Shown here: positions 1 to 8,666 of the stretch, one piece after another | Layout: the number at the start of each line of letters is the position of its first letter | Numbering within the stretch: position 1 is the first letter of the stretch | Assembly: GCF_001645125.1 (NCBI RefSeq) | Contig: NZ_LXKA01000143.1 | Coordinates: forward strand, 62,001 to 126,000 | Reading direction: 5' to 3' | Source: Paraburkholderia ginsengiterrae | Lineage (GTDB): Bacteria; Pseudomonadota; Gammaproteobacteria; Burkholderiales; Burkholderiaceae | DNA: 64,000 nucleotides | Program-made: the position numbers and the translations under genes | Notes under the pieces: model-generated | The model's input: only the letters and a program-made list of their open reading frames with translations | What the model was told of the DNA's origin: nothing | Database searches by the model: none

Positions 1-579
1 CGCCGCTTCGACGGTCAGGGCGCGCGCGCCTTCGTCGAATGAGGCGGGGACGGTGAGCACCACGTCCTGGCGTTCGAGCGGCGCATCGGGAAACCGCTGG
101 TTCCAGGCCGCGCGCACGTGCGCCAGATAGCTCGCGCTGGCTTCTACAGGAGAGACCTTGTGGACGTCGTCGGCGGCGCCCCACGGCAGGATCGGCGCGA
201 CGCGGTCAACCGACGCGTGCGAGAGCCAGCTTTTCGCGCTCGCCACTAGCCGTCCCGGCACCTGAGCGCCCAGCAGGCGCGCGAGCCGGCCGATCACGAC
301 CGGCTGCGCGTCTTCCGTACCGGTAGTATTAGCGGCGGCGGACCACGGCAGTTGCAAATCGCCGGGGCTCAGTTCGCCCGGCGCCGCGTGATAGCGCACC
401 GAGGGCAGCAGCGGGCGCGCGGCCACTTCGCCGGGGCTCACCAGCTGCTCGATTTCGAAGACGCGGATCTGCTGCGAACCACCCGGCGAACCACCTGCCG
501 CGCCCGCCTCGGCGTAGGCGAGCACCGTGTTGCTGGTGCCGAGATCGATACCGACGCTATACCGCTTCATCTCACTCAT
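1..579 (-). CDS. Hsp70-family chaperone-like ATPase, second paralogue (C-terminus beyond window)
   Basis: The first 193 codons are visible; the gene runs off the left edge. The N-terminus has the actin/Hsp70 phosphate-1 loop (GIDLGTSNT, residues 10-18), followed by a segment closely parallel to the neighbouring Hsp70 at 576-2444, so the two are tandem paralogues. The start at ATG 579 is chosen because it overlaps the TGA of the upstream Hsp70 gene (ATGA), indicating translational coupling. By family it should be a cytoplasmic ATP-dependent chaperone-like protein, but these Burkholderia Hsp70-family proteins are divergent from DnaK and no DnaJ or GrpE partner is visible here. Client and role are unknown. 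Confidence 0.85.
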   Translation of the reverse strand, partial: MSEMKRYSVGIDLGTSNTVLAYAEAGAAGGSPGGSQQIRVFEIEQLVSPGEVAARPLLPSVRYHAAPGELSPGDLQLPWSAAANTTGTEDAQPVVIGRLARLLGAQVPGRLVASAKSWLSHASVDRVAPILPWGAADDVHKVSPVEASASYLAHVRAAWNQRFPDAPLERQDVVLTVPASFDEGARALTVEAA

Positions 580-2444
580 GCATTCGCGTTGCCGCGCACG
601 TCGAACTCGACTTTCCAGCGCTCGTCGGTGCCGCGCGGCATGGCTTCGAGTTCGAGCGTGCCCGCTTCGGTGACGCGCGCGTGCAGCTTCACCGGGCCGA
701 CTTCGCCGGCGGTGCGGCCGGCGGCGGGCAGCGTTGCCTGAATCTCTTCCAGCTCCTGCAATTCCTCCGGGCCCCAGAAGTCGAGCAGCGTGCCGACCTG
801 ATCCTGACGGCGCACCGACGACCCGAAGAAGCGGAAGTGCACCGGTTCGCCGACCACCAGCCCGAACTCCTGCGCGGGCAACTCGGCCTCGGTGCCTTCT
901 TCCATGCCGAACGGCGCCACGCACAGCGCCTGGATCGGCGGCTCGAGACCCGGCACGGCGGGCATCGCCGATTCGATCGCAATGTAGTACGCACGGGCGG
1001 TGCCGCCGCGAATCCGCACGCCCTGGCCGCGCCGCACGTAGCCGTAATAGGCCGCGCCGCGCGCGACCGCCAGATCGAGATCGGCGCCTTCGAGCAACCG
1101 TGCCGGCGCTGCGCCTTCAGCCGCGAGCCAGCCGTTGAGCGTGCTCATGATGCGCTCGACCAGCAGCGGCGACTTGAACACGCCGCCGTTGAACAGCACG
1201 GCGGTGGGATGCAGGAAGCTCGCATCCCGCGCCGCGGCCGTCTCGCCCAGACCTTCCAGTTCGGCGAGCGCGCCCACCTGGCGGCCGAGGAAGGCCGCCA
1301 GATGCCGCGTGATGCCGGCGTCCTGCGCGTAGGGCAGGCCGAGCTGCGTGAGACCCGCGCGAGCCCGGCTCACCGGACGCGCGGCGCTGTCCACCTGCGG
1401 GAAGAAGCCTTCGAGGATCGTCTGGGTCAGCTCCGCGCGCGTCAGCTCGGTGCGGATCGAGCCGCCGATCAGTTTCGAGCCGCGGCTCGGCACGACGAGC
1501 GGCACGGTCTCGGTGGCGGAGTCGCTCAGCAGCGTTTCCTTGGCCGAGCGGCATGCATAGGTAAGGGCGCGCAATTGCCATGCGTCGGCCTGGGTGCCTT
1601 GCGCCGCCAGCTTGCGCGCGACCACGTGCGCGAGTGCGAGGTCCATGTTGTCGCCGCCGAGCAGAATGTGCTCGCCGACCGCGACACGATGCAGTTCGAG
1701 ATTGCCGTCGCGCTCCACCACCGCGATCAGCGAGAGGTCGGTCGTGCCGCCGCCCACGTCGACCACGAGAATGATGTCGCCGACCTTGACCTGCTTGCGC
1801 CACTGGCCGCCGCTCTTCTGAATCCAGCTATACAGCGCGGCTTGCGGCTCTTCCAGCAGCGTCATGCGGCCATAACCGGCCGCCTCGGCGGCTTCGGCGG
1901 TCAGCTCGCGCGCGGCCGGATCGAACGAGGCGGGTATCGTCACCGTGATGTCCTGCTGGCTGAACGGCGCGTCCGGATGCGCGTGGTCCCATGCCTCGCG
2001 CAAATGCGTCAGATAGCGCACCGAGCTTTCCAGCGGCGAGACGCGCGCGATTTCCGGCGGCGCGTCGTTCGGCAGAATCGCCGCGCGCCGGTCGACGCCC
2101 GGATGGCACAGCCAGCTCTTCGCGCTCGACACGAGCCGGATCGGCGTGGCCGCGCCGCGGCTGCGCGCGAACTCGCCGACCGCGAACTCGCGCTGACCGG
2201 TCCACGGAAGATAGAGGTCGCCGGAGGCGAGCTCGTCCGGATGCGGCAGATAGAGGAACGAGGGCAGCAGGTCGAGGTTGCCGATCGCGCCGGGGCCCGT
2301 GAGCTGGGCAACAGGCAGCACACCCTGGGTCGTTTTCTCGCCGTCGCTGGCGCTGGTGTCCACATAGGACAGCGCGCAATGCGTGGTGCCCAGGTCGATG
2401 CCAATGACGTAACGTGACTCGCGTGACTGGTTTGCGTCGCTCAT
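576..2444 (-). CDS. Hsp70-family protein, first paralogue
   Basis: A 622-residue protein with an Hsp70 nucleotide-binding domain: GIDLGTTH at residues 15-22, a second phosphate motif DVGGGTTDLSL near residue 230, and an adenosine-type motif FNGGVFKSP near residue 420. The C-terminal third does not look like a canonical DnaK substrate-binding domain and has no DnaK-like tail. It sits in the middle of a three-gene unit: its ATG overlaps the stop of the DUF2760 gene and its TGA overlaps the ATG of the next Hsp70. Family knowledge supports ATP-dependent protein remodelling; the specific client is unknown. Confidence 0.92.
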   Translation of the reverse strand: MSDANQSRESRYVIGIDLGTTHCALSYVDTSASDGEKTTQGVLPVAQLTGPGAIGNLDLLPSFLYLPHPDELASGDLYLPWTGQREFAVGEFARSRGAATPIRLVSSAKSWLCHPGVDRRAAILPNDAPPEIARVSPLESSVRYLTHLREAWDHAHPDAPFSQQDITVTIPASFDPAARELTAEAAEAAGYGRMTLLEEPQAALYSWIQKSGGQWRKQVKVGDIILVVDVGGGTTDLSLIAVVERDGNLELHRVAVGEHILLGGDNMDLALAHVVARKLAAQGTQADAWQLRALTYACRSAKETLLSDSATETVPLVVPSRGSKLIGGSIRTELTRAELTQTILEGFFPQVDSAARPVSRARAGLTQLGLPYAQDAGITRHLAAFLGRQVGALAELEGLGETAAARDASFLHPTAVLFNGGVFKSPLLVERIMSTLNGWLAAEGAAPARLLEGADLDLAVARGAAYYGYVRRGQGVRIRGGTARAYYIAIESAMPAVPGLEPPIQALCVAPFGMEEGTEAELPAQEFGLVVGEPVHFRFFGSSVRRQDQVGTLLDFWGPEELQELEEIQATLPAAGRTAGEVGPVKLHARVTEAGTLELEAMPRGTDERWKVEFDVRGNANA

Positions 2445-3019
2445 AGCTCCACCTCGGCCGGTGCGATGACCTTCGCGTTGTGGCTGTCCGCGAGCTTCGG
2501 CAGACGCCCTTCGTCGACCCGCCAGCCGCGATGGCTAATGCTGCCGTTGAACGGCGCCTTGCCGACGACGTTGCCGGTCAGACGGATCGAGGCCGCGTCG
2601 AAGCCTTCGGCCAGCGTGACGCGGCTGCCTTCGGCTTCGTCGCGCACCGGGCGGATCGTGAAGTGCTCGCGCAGCGTGGCGCGGCAACCGTCGTGCACGA
2701 GGCGCGCGGCCGCGCCGATGTCGGCGTCGCTATAGCTCTTGATGTCCTCTTCGACGAAATCGATGAAGCGGGCGTCGCGTTGCAGCAAGCCGAGCAGTTG
2801 CAGCGCGGCGTCGGGACTCGCTTCCTTCAGCACGGGCGCAGGCTTCGGAGCCGGTGCCGGTGCGGCGGCGGGCGCCGGCGTGGGGGCCGGGGCGGGCGCT
2901 GCACCACCCTTGCGCAGACGCAACACTCCGGCGGCGAACTCACCGTCGCCGAGGATGCTGAAGAACGTGCCCACGGCAAGGGAAATCCTGCCGAGGAAAG
3001 ACGGGTTCGAATCGGTCAT
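2441..3019 (-). CDS. DUF2760 domain-containing protein
   Basis: A 192-residue protein with a short hydrophobic N-terminal stretch (about residues 10-25), a low-complexity Ala/Pro linker (about 38-65) and a C-terminal globular region of DUF2760 type beginning near residue 70. In Burkholderiales such proteins are encoded directly before Hsp70-family genes, as here, where the ATGA overlap with the Hsp70 start couples their translation. The order DUF2760-Hsp70-Hsp70 suggests it is an accessory or adaptor for the two ATPases; this is inference, since the domain has no assigned biochemical function. Confidence 0.85.
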   Translation of the reverse strand: MTDSNPSFLGRISLAVGTFFSILGDGEFAAGVLRLRKGGAAPAPAPTPAPAAAPAPAPKPAPVLKEASPDAALQLLGLLQRDARFIDFVEEDIKSYSDADIGAAARLVHDGCRATLREHFTIRPVRDEAEGSRVTLAEGFDAASIRLTGNVVGKAPFNGSISHRGWRVDEGRLPKLADSHNAKVIAPAEVEL

Positions 3020-3318
3020 AAATGCTCCTGAGGTGCTCTGTTAAAGGACGAGCTGTCCTGGCCGCGCCGCACGCGAACGGCCGCGAGGCCCCCTGGCGGG
3101 GCTTGCGCGGGCGGTCGTCATGCGAGTTGGCGAGGGCCGGCGGCATGCCTGCCGCCGACGTCTGATTTATCCGGGAGCGCGGCGCGGTTCGCGCGCACAA
3201 AACCCGTATTTTGCCTTGCGGCGGGCCCGAAGCGGACAAAGCCGGGCATTCTAGCGGGCAATGCGGTGAGATTGGCGGGTTGTCACGAACCGATCACGCG
3301 CCTGTGTGCCCGGCGCGC

Positions 3319-4218
3319 TCACGCGTGCTGCGGTCCGAATTCGGCCACCACCTGGTCGATAAACACGCGCAATTTCGGCGTGACGCGGGCGGCGGGAAAC
3401 ACCAGATGCATCGGCCGCGCTTCGGCTTCGTAGCCGTCCAGCAGGCGCACGAGTCGGCCTGCCGCGAGTTCGTCCTTCACCGCGACCTCCGGCGCGAGGA
3501 TCACGCCGCCGCCGTTGAGCGCGGCGGCCAGCAACGCCTTCACGTCGTTGGCTTCGAAGCGGCCGGCAATCGGCACGACATGTTCGGTGTTGGCGCTATC
3601 GGTAAAACGCCACTCGGTGGCGGGCGGCATGCTCGTAAAGACGAAGCTCAGACATTCGTGTTCCGTCAGCGCCCGCGGCGTGCGCGGCTCACCCCGTTCA
3701 GCCAGATAGCCGGGCGACGCGCACGCGACCAGCCGGTAAGGCATGAGCGGCCGGGCGATCAGCGAGGAGTCGGACAGCGCGCCGAGACGGATTGCCGCTT
3801 CATAGCCTTCATCGATCAGGTCGACGAAGCGGTCGGTCAGCGTCAGCTCGACCCGCACCTCGGGATTCGCCTTCAGGTAGCGCGTGATCAGCGGCGCAAG
3901 ACAGCAGGCGCCGAACGTGACGGGCGCGTTGATGCGCAGCCGACCGCGCGGCGCAGCGGACAGCGCCTGGGCAACCGATTCGGCTGCTTCGGCATCGGCC
4001 AGAAGCGCCTTGCAACGCTCGTAGAAGATCTGGCCGATCTCGGTGAGGCTCTGGCGGCGCGTCGTACGGTTGATGAGACGCGCGCCGACGCGTTCCTCGA
4101 GCGTGCTCACGTGCTTGCCGGCCATTTGCGCCGAGATGCCGAACGCGAGCGCCGCCGCGGCGAAGGAGCCGCTGTCGGCCGTCTTGACGAAAATCGCCAT
4201 GCTGGTCAGTCGATCCAT
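3319..4218 (-). CDS. LysR-family transcriptional regulator
   Basis: A 299-residue protein with an N-terminal winged helix-turn-helix (about residues 3-60: SFAAAALAFGISAQMAGKHV region, then RLINRTTRR) and a C-terminal effector-binding domain typical of the LysR family, CrgA/DmlR-like subgroup. The start at ATG 4218 is preferred over upstream in-frame codons because it has a GGGGAA ribosome-binding site and begins with the usual MDRLTSM. It is divergent from the oxidoreductase gene at 4352, the classic LysR-target arrangement, and a perfect dyad lies between them at 4236-4251. Effector unknown. Confidence 0.93.
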   Translation of the reverse strand: MDRLTSMAIFVKTADSGSFAAAALAFGISAQMAGKHVSTLEERVGARLINRTTRRQSLTEIGQIFYERCKALLADAEAAESVAQALSAAPRGRLRINAPVTFGACCLAPLITRYLKANPEVRVELTLTDRFVDLIDEGYEAAIRLGALSDSSLIARPLMPYRLVACASPGYLAERGEPRTPRALTEHECLSFVFTSMPPATEWRFTDSANTEHVVPIAGRFEANDVKALLAAALNGGGVILAPEVAVKDELAAGRLVRLLDGYEAEARPMHLVFPAARVTPKLRVFIDQVVAEFGPQHA

Positions 4219-4235
4219 GATTCCCCACTCAGATT

Positions 4236-4251
4236 TTCGACAGTCGTCGAA
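4236..4251. promoter_or_regulatory. Dyad in LysR/oxidoreductase divergent region
   Basis: TTCGAC-AGTC-GTCGAA is a perfect 6-bp inverted repeat with a 4-bp spacer, 18 bp upstream of the LysR start codon and about 100 bp upstream of the divergent oxidoreductase. Its position and symmetry suit a LysR autoregulatory/activator site, but no binding evidence exists in the sequence alone. Confidence 0.4.
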
Positions 4252-4351
4252 ATTCGCACATTTATTCCGTTCGAGTTTTGAATCATAGTGGTTCTCACCG
4301 TTGAGCGCGTGTTCAACGGCTCGATCCCCGGACAGGCATGGAGTGTGAAAC

Positions 4352-5020
4352 ATGAAAATAGGAATTCTCGGCGCGGGCTTTATCGGCCGCGCGATGGCGG
4401 CGCTGGCGCAGCAGAACGGTCACACGGTCATGATCAGCAACTCCCGCGACCCGCGTACGCTGGTCAGCACGGGCGCGGCGCTCGGCTGCGCGCTCGGCAC
4501 GGCGCAGGAGGCCGCGGCTTTCGGCGATGTGGCGGTAGTGGCGGTGCCGTTCAGCAGCATTGATGCATTACCGGCGGAAGCGCTTGACGGCAAGATCGTG
4601 ATCGACACCTGCAACTACTATCCCGACCGCGACGGCCGGATCGAGGCGCTCGAGAGCCGCGCCACGACCACCAGCCAGATGCTCGCCGCCGCTTTGCCGG
4701 GCGCCAGGGTAGTGAAGGCCTTCAACGCGATCCTGGCGAAGAATCTCGAAGCAGATGGCAGGCAGCCCAACGCACCCGACACGGCAAAGCGCCGGGCACT
4801 GCCGTTTGCCGGTGACGATGACGAGGCCAAACGCGTCGTGAGCGGCTTGCTCGATCAATTCGGCTTCGATCCCGTCGATGCCGGCGCGCTGGCGGACAGC
4901 TGGCGCTTCGAGCGCGCGAAGCCGGTGTATTGCACTGCGCTCGACCGTGCGGGCATGCTGGAAGGTTTGGCGGCGGCGCGGCGGGACGTGGAAGTGCCGC
5001 ATGGATCGTGGCGGCACTGA
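4352..5020 (+). CDS. NADPH-dependent F420-reductase-like oxidoreductase
   Basis: A 222-residue Rossmann protein. The dinucleotide-binding GxGxxG motif is at the extreme N-terminus (GILGAGFIGRA, residues 4-14), followed by SNSRDP, where a nucleotide-phosphate-binding arginine is expected, and a central segment VKAFNAI typical of the F420-dependent NADP reductase-like family (Pfam F420_oxidored). Proteobacterial members generally lack F420, so it probably acts on another small substrate using NADP(H). It is divergent from, and probably controlled by, the LysR regulator at 3319-4218. Its TGA forms the first three bases of an 11-bp repeat array. Confidence 0.85.
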   Translation: MKIGILGAGFIGRAMAALAQQNGHTVMISNSRDPRTLVSTGAALGCALGTAQEAAAFGDVAVVAVPFSSIDALPAEALDGKIVIDTCNYYPDRDGRIEALESRATTTSQMLAAALPGARVVKAFNAILAKNLEADGRQPNAPDTAKRRALPFAGDDDEAKRVVSGLLDQFGFDPVDAGALADSWRFERAKPVYCTALDRAGMLEGLAAARRDVEVPHGSWRH

Positions 5021-5127
5021 GCGCTCATTGGGCGGTCATTGAACGGTCAATGAGCGGCCAATGAGCGTCTGTTGAGCGGTCAAAGTGCCGTCAACGCGCA
5101 ATCGACGCGCGATCAACGCACAGCGAA
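5018..5127. repeat. Degenerate 11-bp tandem array (about 10 units)
   Basis: Seven consecutive 11-mers from 5018 to 5094 fit a consensus TGAGCGGTCAA (for example TGAACGGTCAA at 5040, TGAGCGGCCAA at 5051, TGAGCGGTCAA at 5073). Three weaker units (5095, 5106, 5117) follow in the same phase. The first unit begins with the stop codon of the upstream gene. The array fills the convergent gap before the end of the pqiC gene at 5168. The period is close to one DNA helical turn. Confidence 0.8.
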
Positions 5128-5167
5128 CCCGTCTCGCGGATTGCGCGCTGATCCGTCAGCGCCCGCA

Positions 5168-5893
5168 TCAATCCGCAGGGCAAGGCACGCTGGCATCCGC
5201 CGCACGCGCGCGTGTCGACGACGCGCCCGTTGTCGTGGCTGCGGTCTGCGTGCGGCTCACCGGCAACGCGTTGAGCGAGGCGACGCCGGCGGCCATTTTC
5301 GCGGCCACCTGATCGAGCGCGAGGCGGTGGCCGGCCACGAGCGCGTCGTTGTCGCTCGCCACCGTTTCGGTGATCACGCTGCGGCATGTCATCACGGTTT
5401 GTGTATGCAGCGCTCGCACGCTCCATACCGCATCGATCAGCGTGTGCGAACCGGGCCACGACTCGAAACGCCGCACGCTCACCTTGACGCGATAGACGGG
5501 CACGCCATCCGGATGCGGCGTGCCGGATACGTCGATGGCGTTCAGCCGCCGGGTCAGATCCTGCGACAGCGCCTGACGGATTTCATCGGCGGGCAGCGAC
5601 GCCCAGCGGCTTTGCTCGAGCACGCCGACCTGATTCGCGCCGGTCTGCACCACGAATGCGGTGCGCGCGATCTGCGGCGGCACGTCGACTGGCGGGACTT
5701 CGATTAACAGCGCGGCGCCGGTGCCGCTGGAGGTCACCGGTGTGTCGCCGGAGCCGAGCGTGTAGAAGCTGGCCGACGGCGAAGAACAGGCCGCCAGCGA
5801 GGCGGCCAGCGAGGCGGCGAGAGCGGCCAGTCCCCAGAGGACCCCGATGCCGCCGAACACACCCCGGCGGCAGGCGCGTTGCGAGGTAGTCAT
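5168..5893 (-). CDS. pqiC: PqiC-type ABC transport auxiliary lipoprotein
   Basis: A 241-residue protein with a lipoprotein signal peptide: hydrophobic stretch to residue 35 and lipobox LAAC with Cys36. The mature part matches the PqiC/YmbA auxiliary lipoprotein family (SFYTLGS start, central RWASLPADEIRQALSQDL segment). It should be anchored in the outer-membrane inner leaflet and help the MCE protein PqiB bridge the envelope for lipid transport. Its ATG overlaps the pqiB stop codon (ATGA). No pqiA integral membrane gene is present upstream, so the inner-membrane partner is encoded elsewhere or absent. Confidence 0.88.
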   Translation of the reverse strand: MTTSQRACRRGVFGGIGVLWGLAALAASLAASLAACSSPSASFYTLGSGDTPVTSSGTGAALLIEVPPVDVPPQIARTAFVVQTGANQVGVLEQSRWASLPADEIRQALSQDLTRRLNAIDVSGTPHPDGVPVYRVKVSVRRFESWPGSHTLIDAVWSVRALHTQTVMTCRSVITETVASDNDALVAGHRLALDQVAAKMAAGVASLNALPVSRTQTAATTTGASSTRARAADASVPCPAD

Positions 5894-7593
5894 GGCTTGT
5901 CTCCGGATTTTCCGCGCACCAGCGATTCCGGATGACGCTCCAGATAATCGGCCAGCGCGTTCAGCGACTGCAGCGTGCGGGTCAGTTCCTGCAGCGCCTG
6001 ATGCACGTCCGACTGCATCGGCGAATCCTGCTGCAACGTCGCCTCGGCCGAGCCGAAGGTCCGCTGCGCGGCGACGAGCGTATCGCGTGCCTGCGGCACC
6101 ACCTCGCTGTTCAGGCGGCTGAACAGCGCGTCGGCGTTTTTCAGCGAGTTGTTCAGGTTCGCGCCGATCTGGTCGAACGGGAGCCGGTCGAGTTTCTTCG
6201 CGATGTCGGCCACCTGCGTCTGCAGCGCGTCGAGCGTGTTCGGAATGGTCGGCATTTCGATCGGATCGCTCGCGGTGTCGAATTTGACCGGCGCCGCGTT
6301 CGGGAAGATGTCGAGCGCGATGTACAACTGACCCGTCAGCAGATTGCCGGTGCGCAACTGGCCGCGCAAGCCACGCTCGACGAGACGCTGCAGCAACTGG
6401 TGGCTTGCCGTGCTGCCAGGCTCGGGTATGGGCGCTGAACCGCGGGAGCGCCGTTTCAGCCGGTCAGGGTAGATTTCGAGCGACACCGGCATGGAGAACC
6501 TGTGGGTTTGCGGATCGTAATCGACGCCGATATCCGTCACCTTGCCGAGCGCAATGCCGCGGAAGTCGACCACCGCGCCCACCGACAGCCCGCGCAGCGA
6601 CTGGTCGAAGGTCATTACCGCGCGGATCGGGATGCCGTCCGGCGCGCGCATGGCGTCCGTTTCGTCCGACCCGAGGCGGAAGTCGGCCTGCTCCGTCGCC
6701 TGCGGACCCATAGCCTGGCCCGGCGGAGTCTGGAACGCGAGGCCGCCGACCACAATCGCCGCGAGCGACTGCGTGTTGACGACAAAGCCGGACGAGTCGA
6801 GCCGCACATTGACGCCGCTCGCGTGCCACCAGCGCGTATTGGTGCCGACGTACTGGTCGTATGGAGCGGACACGAATACCTGCATCGTCACACCGGTGCC
6901 GTCCTTGTCGAGCGAAACGCCGTAGACCTGGCCCACCTGCACGCGCCGGTAGAAGATCGGCGAGCCGACGTCGATCGAACCGAGCGCATCGCCGTGCAGC
7001 GTATAGCGGTGACCCTTCTGGTCGCCGGTGACGGGCGGTGGCGTTTCGAGTCCGATGAAGCGGGTTTCCATGTCCTTGGAGTGGCCGACGTCCACGCCGA
7101 TATAGGCGCCCGACAGCAGCGTGTCGATGCCCGACACGCCGCTCGCGCCGACGCGCGGGCGAACCACCCAGAAGCGCGTGTCCTTGACGGCGAAATTCTC
7201 CGCCTCTTTGGTCAGTTGCACGGCGATGTCCACGTGGGATTGATCTTTTGACAGCTTGATCGTTTTCACCACGCCGATTTCGACGTCCTTGTACTTGACC
7301 TGGGTCTTGCCGGGTTCGAGGCCCTCGGCGCTGTTGAAGGTGATGGTGATCGCCGGGCCGCGTTCCGTGACCGACTTGACGACGAGCACGATGCCGATCA
7401 ACGCGGCGATCAGCGGAATGACCCAGACCAGCGAGGGCAGCCAGCTACGGCGCAGCACAATGTCCGGATCGGGCAGCTCGGGGGGCACGGCGGGTCCTTG
7501 CGGGCGGCTCATGGGTAGGTTCAGGATCTTGGCAGGGGGCTGGCTGTCGCGCACCGCGGGACCCCGTATTGGGTGCGGGCCGGCGACCCGCAT
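5890..7593 (-). CDS. pqiB: PqiB-type MCE/MlaD intermembrane transport protein
   Basis: One N-terminal membrane helix (WLPSLVWVIPLIAALIG region) followed by three successive MCE/MlaD domains and a C-terminal helical segment, the layout of PqiB (546 residues in E. coli). MCE repeats begin at GPAITITFNSAEGL and GHRYTLHGDALGS, with a third around AVMTFDQSLRGLSVGA. Such proteins form periplasm-spanning tubes for lipid movement. The start is uncertain: ATG 7593 has an AAGGGTGA element upstream, GTG 7605 lies just before it, and family similarity only becomes clear from the Met at 7512. The gene is coupled to pqiC. Confidence 0.88.
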   Translation of the reverse strand: MRVAGPHPIRGPAVRDSQPPAKILNLPMSRPQGPAVPPELPDPDIVLRRSWLPSLVWVIPLIAALIGIVLVVKSVTERGPAITITFNSAEGLEPGKTQVKYKDVEIGVVKTIKLSKDQSHVDIAVQLTKEAENFAVKDTRFWVVRPRVGASGVSGIDTLLSGAYIGVDVGHSKDMETRFIGLETPPPVTGDQKGHRYTLHGDALGSIDVGSPIFYRRVQVGQVYGVSLDKDGTGVTMQVFVSAPYDQYVGTNTRWWHASGVNVRLDSSGFVVNTQSLAAIVVGGLAFQTPPGQAMGPQATEQADFRLGSDETDAMRAPDGIPIRAVMTFDQSLRGLSVGAVVDFRGIALGKVTDIGVDYDPQTHRFSMPVSLEIYPDRLKRRSRGSAPIPEPGSTASHQLLQRLVERGLRGQLRTGNLLTGQLYIALDIFPNAAPVKFDTASDPIEMPTIPNTLDALQTQVADIAKKLDRLPFDQIGANLNNSLKNADALFSRLNSEVVPQARDTLVAAQRTFGSAEATLQQDSPMQSDVHQALQELTRTLQSLNALADYLERHPESLVRGKSGDKP

Positions 7594-7648
7594 CGCAGTA
7601 CTCACCCTTCGCGCCGGGCGCTTGCCCGCCCTGCGGTGACGTGCACAC

Positions 7649-8614
7649 TCAGGGCTGCACGGCCTCCCATGATGAATCCGGGTCGAACGACTTCAGCGCG
7701 GCCGCGGCATGCGCGGACTGTGGCCCCAGGTTCTTCTGATAAATCTGCCCGTCCCGATTGACGATGAAGCTCATCACGCCGCTCTTGCCATACTCGGCGG
7801 GCCAGGCGACGAGCGCGTAACCCTTCGTCATGGTGCCGTTCTCCACGTAGTTCTGGCTGCCGCCTTTGGCATGCGGCCCTTGCGCACTCAGGATGCGGAA
7901 GTGATAACCGTGGTAGCCCTCTTTGGTGACGGTCGCAGAATGCGGCATCGTCGCGGCAAGCGGGCCGAGTGGACTTTCCGCCTCACCCGTCGCGGTCGGC
8001 CAGTACAGGCCGTCGTGCTTGCCCGGCGTGCTGAGGATGTGCAGCGCGTAATGCTGGGTCAGCCCCTGGTAGTCGCGTTGCGCGTCGAGATAGGCGAGCG
8101 ACGTCAGCATTGCCGCGCGCTCGTTGCGGCCGATGCGGCGCGTCATGATTTCATCGCGGCCGGCCGCAGGATCGAAGCGCCATCCTTTCGACGCTTCCAC
8201 GAGCGGAATTGGCAACGTCCAGCCGCTGGTGCCGACTGACAGATGCTTGCTCGCGTGGCCGTTGAGCGGCGCAGGGTCGTCGACGATCTGGTGTCCAGCC
8301 GACCAGGCGCCGAGAAAATCGTAGATGTCGTCTTCGCCGATGTCCTTGGTCGGAATGAAACGGGTGAAGTCCTTGCCGAGCACATGCTGCATGGCGTCGT
8401 TGTCGCTCGTGGAGAGGGCGTCGACAAATGCGCTGACTGCCGCTTCGGGCGTCGGATATACCGCTTGAGCGTGCGCAGTGGCCGCGCCGAACAGCTGGGC
8501 GGCGAGGCCGAACGCGCTGCCGGCAAGGCGAGGGATGACGCGAGGGGCGAGGGCCGGCGCGACAGCGTCGGCAAAACGCGCACCGAGGGCGCGAAACGGT
8601 TGGATGCGAATCAT
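7649..8614 (-). CDS. DUF2950 family exported protein
   Basis: A 321-residue protein with a long N-terminal signal region ending about residue 50 (FGAATAHAQA) and a DUF2950 body (YPTPEAAVSAFVDAL, later GYALVAWPAEYGKSGVMSFIVN). The family is periplasmic or envelope-associated and of unknown biochemical role. It follows the DUF3300 gene at 8667-9977 on the same strand after a short gap, and the two families are commonly neighbours in Burkholderia, so they probably act together. Confidence 0.88.
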   Translation of the reverse strand: MIRIQPFRALGARFADAVAPALAPRVIPRLAGSAFGLAAQLFGAATAHAQAVYPTPEAAVSAFVDALSTSDNDAMQHVLGKDFTRFIPTKDIGEDDIYDFLGAWSAGHQIVDDPAPLNGHASKHLSVGTSGWTLPIPLVEASKGWRFDPAAGRDEIMTRRIGRNERAAMLTSLAYLDAQRDYQGLTQHYALHILSTPGKHDGLYWPTATGEAESPLGPLAATMPHSATVTKEGYHGYHFRILSAQGPHAKGGSQNYVENGTMTKGYALVAWPAEYGKSGVMSFIVNRDGQIYQKNLGPQSAHAAAALKSFDPDSSWEAVQP

Positions 8615-8666
8615 GAGCGGCTCCTGTCAGATCGGTTTAACGAGCAGTTCAACTAGCGGTTCAACG

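Noticed and set aside
681-2417. Long plus-strand frame opposite the Hsp70 gene
   Set aside because: It is an antisense shadow of a GC-rich gene: no ribosome-binding site, no domain, and the minus strand carries clear Hsp70 motifs.
5018-5127. CRISPR-like array
   Set aside because: Units are contiguous 11-mers with no spacers, and no cas genes are present.
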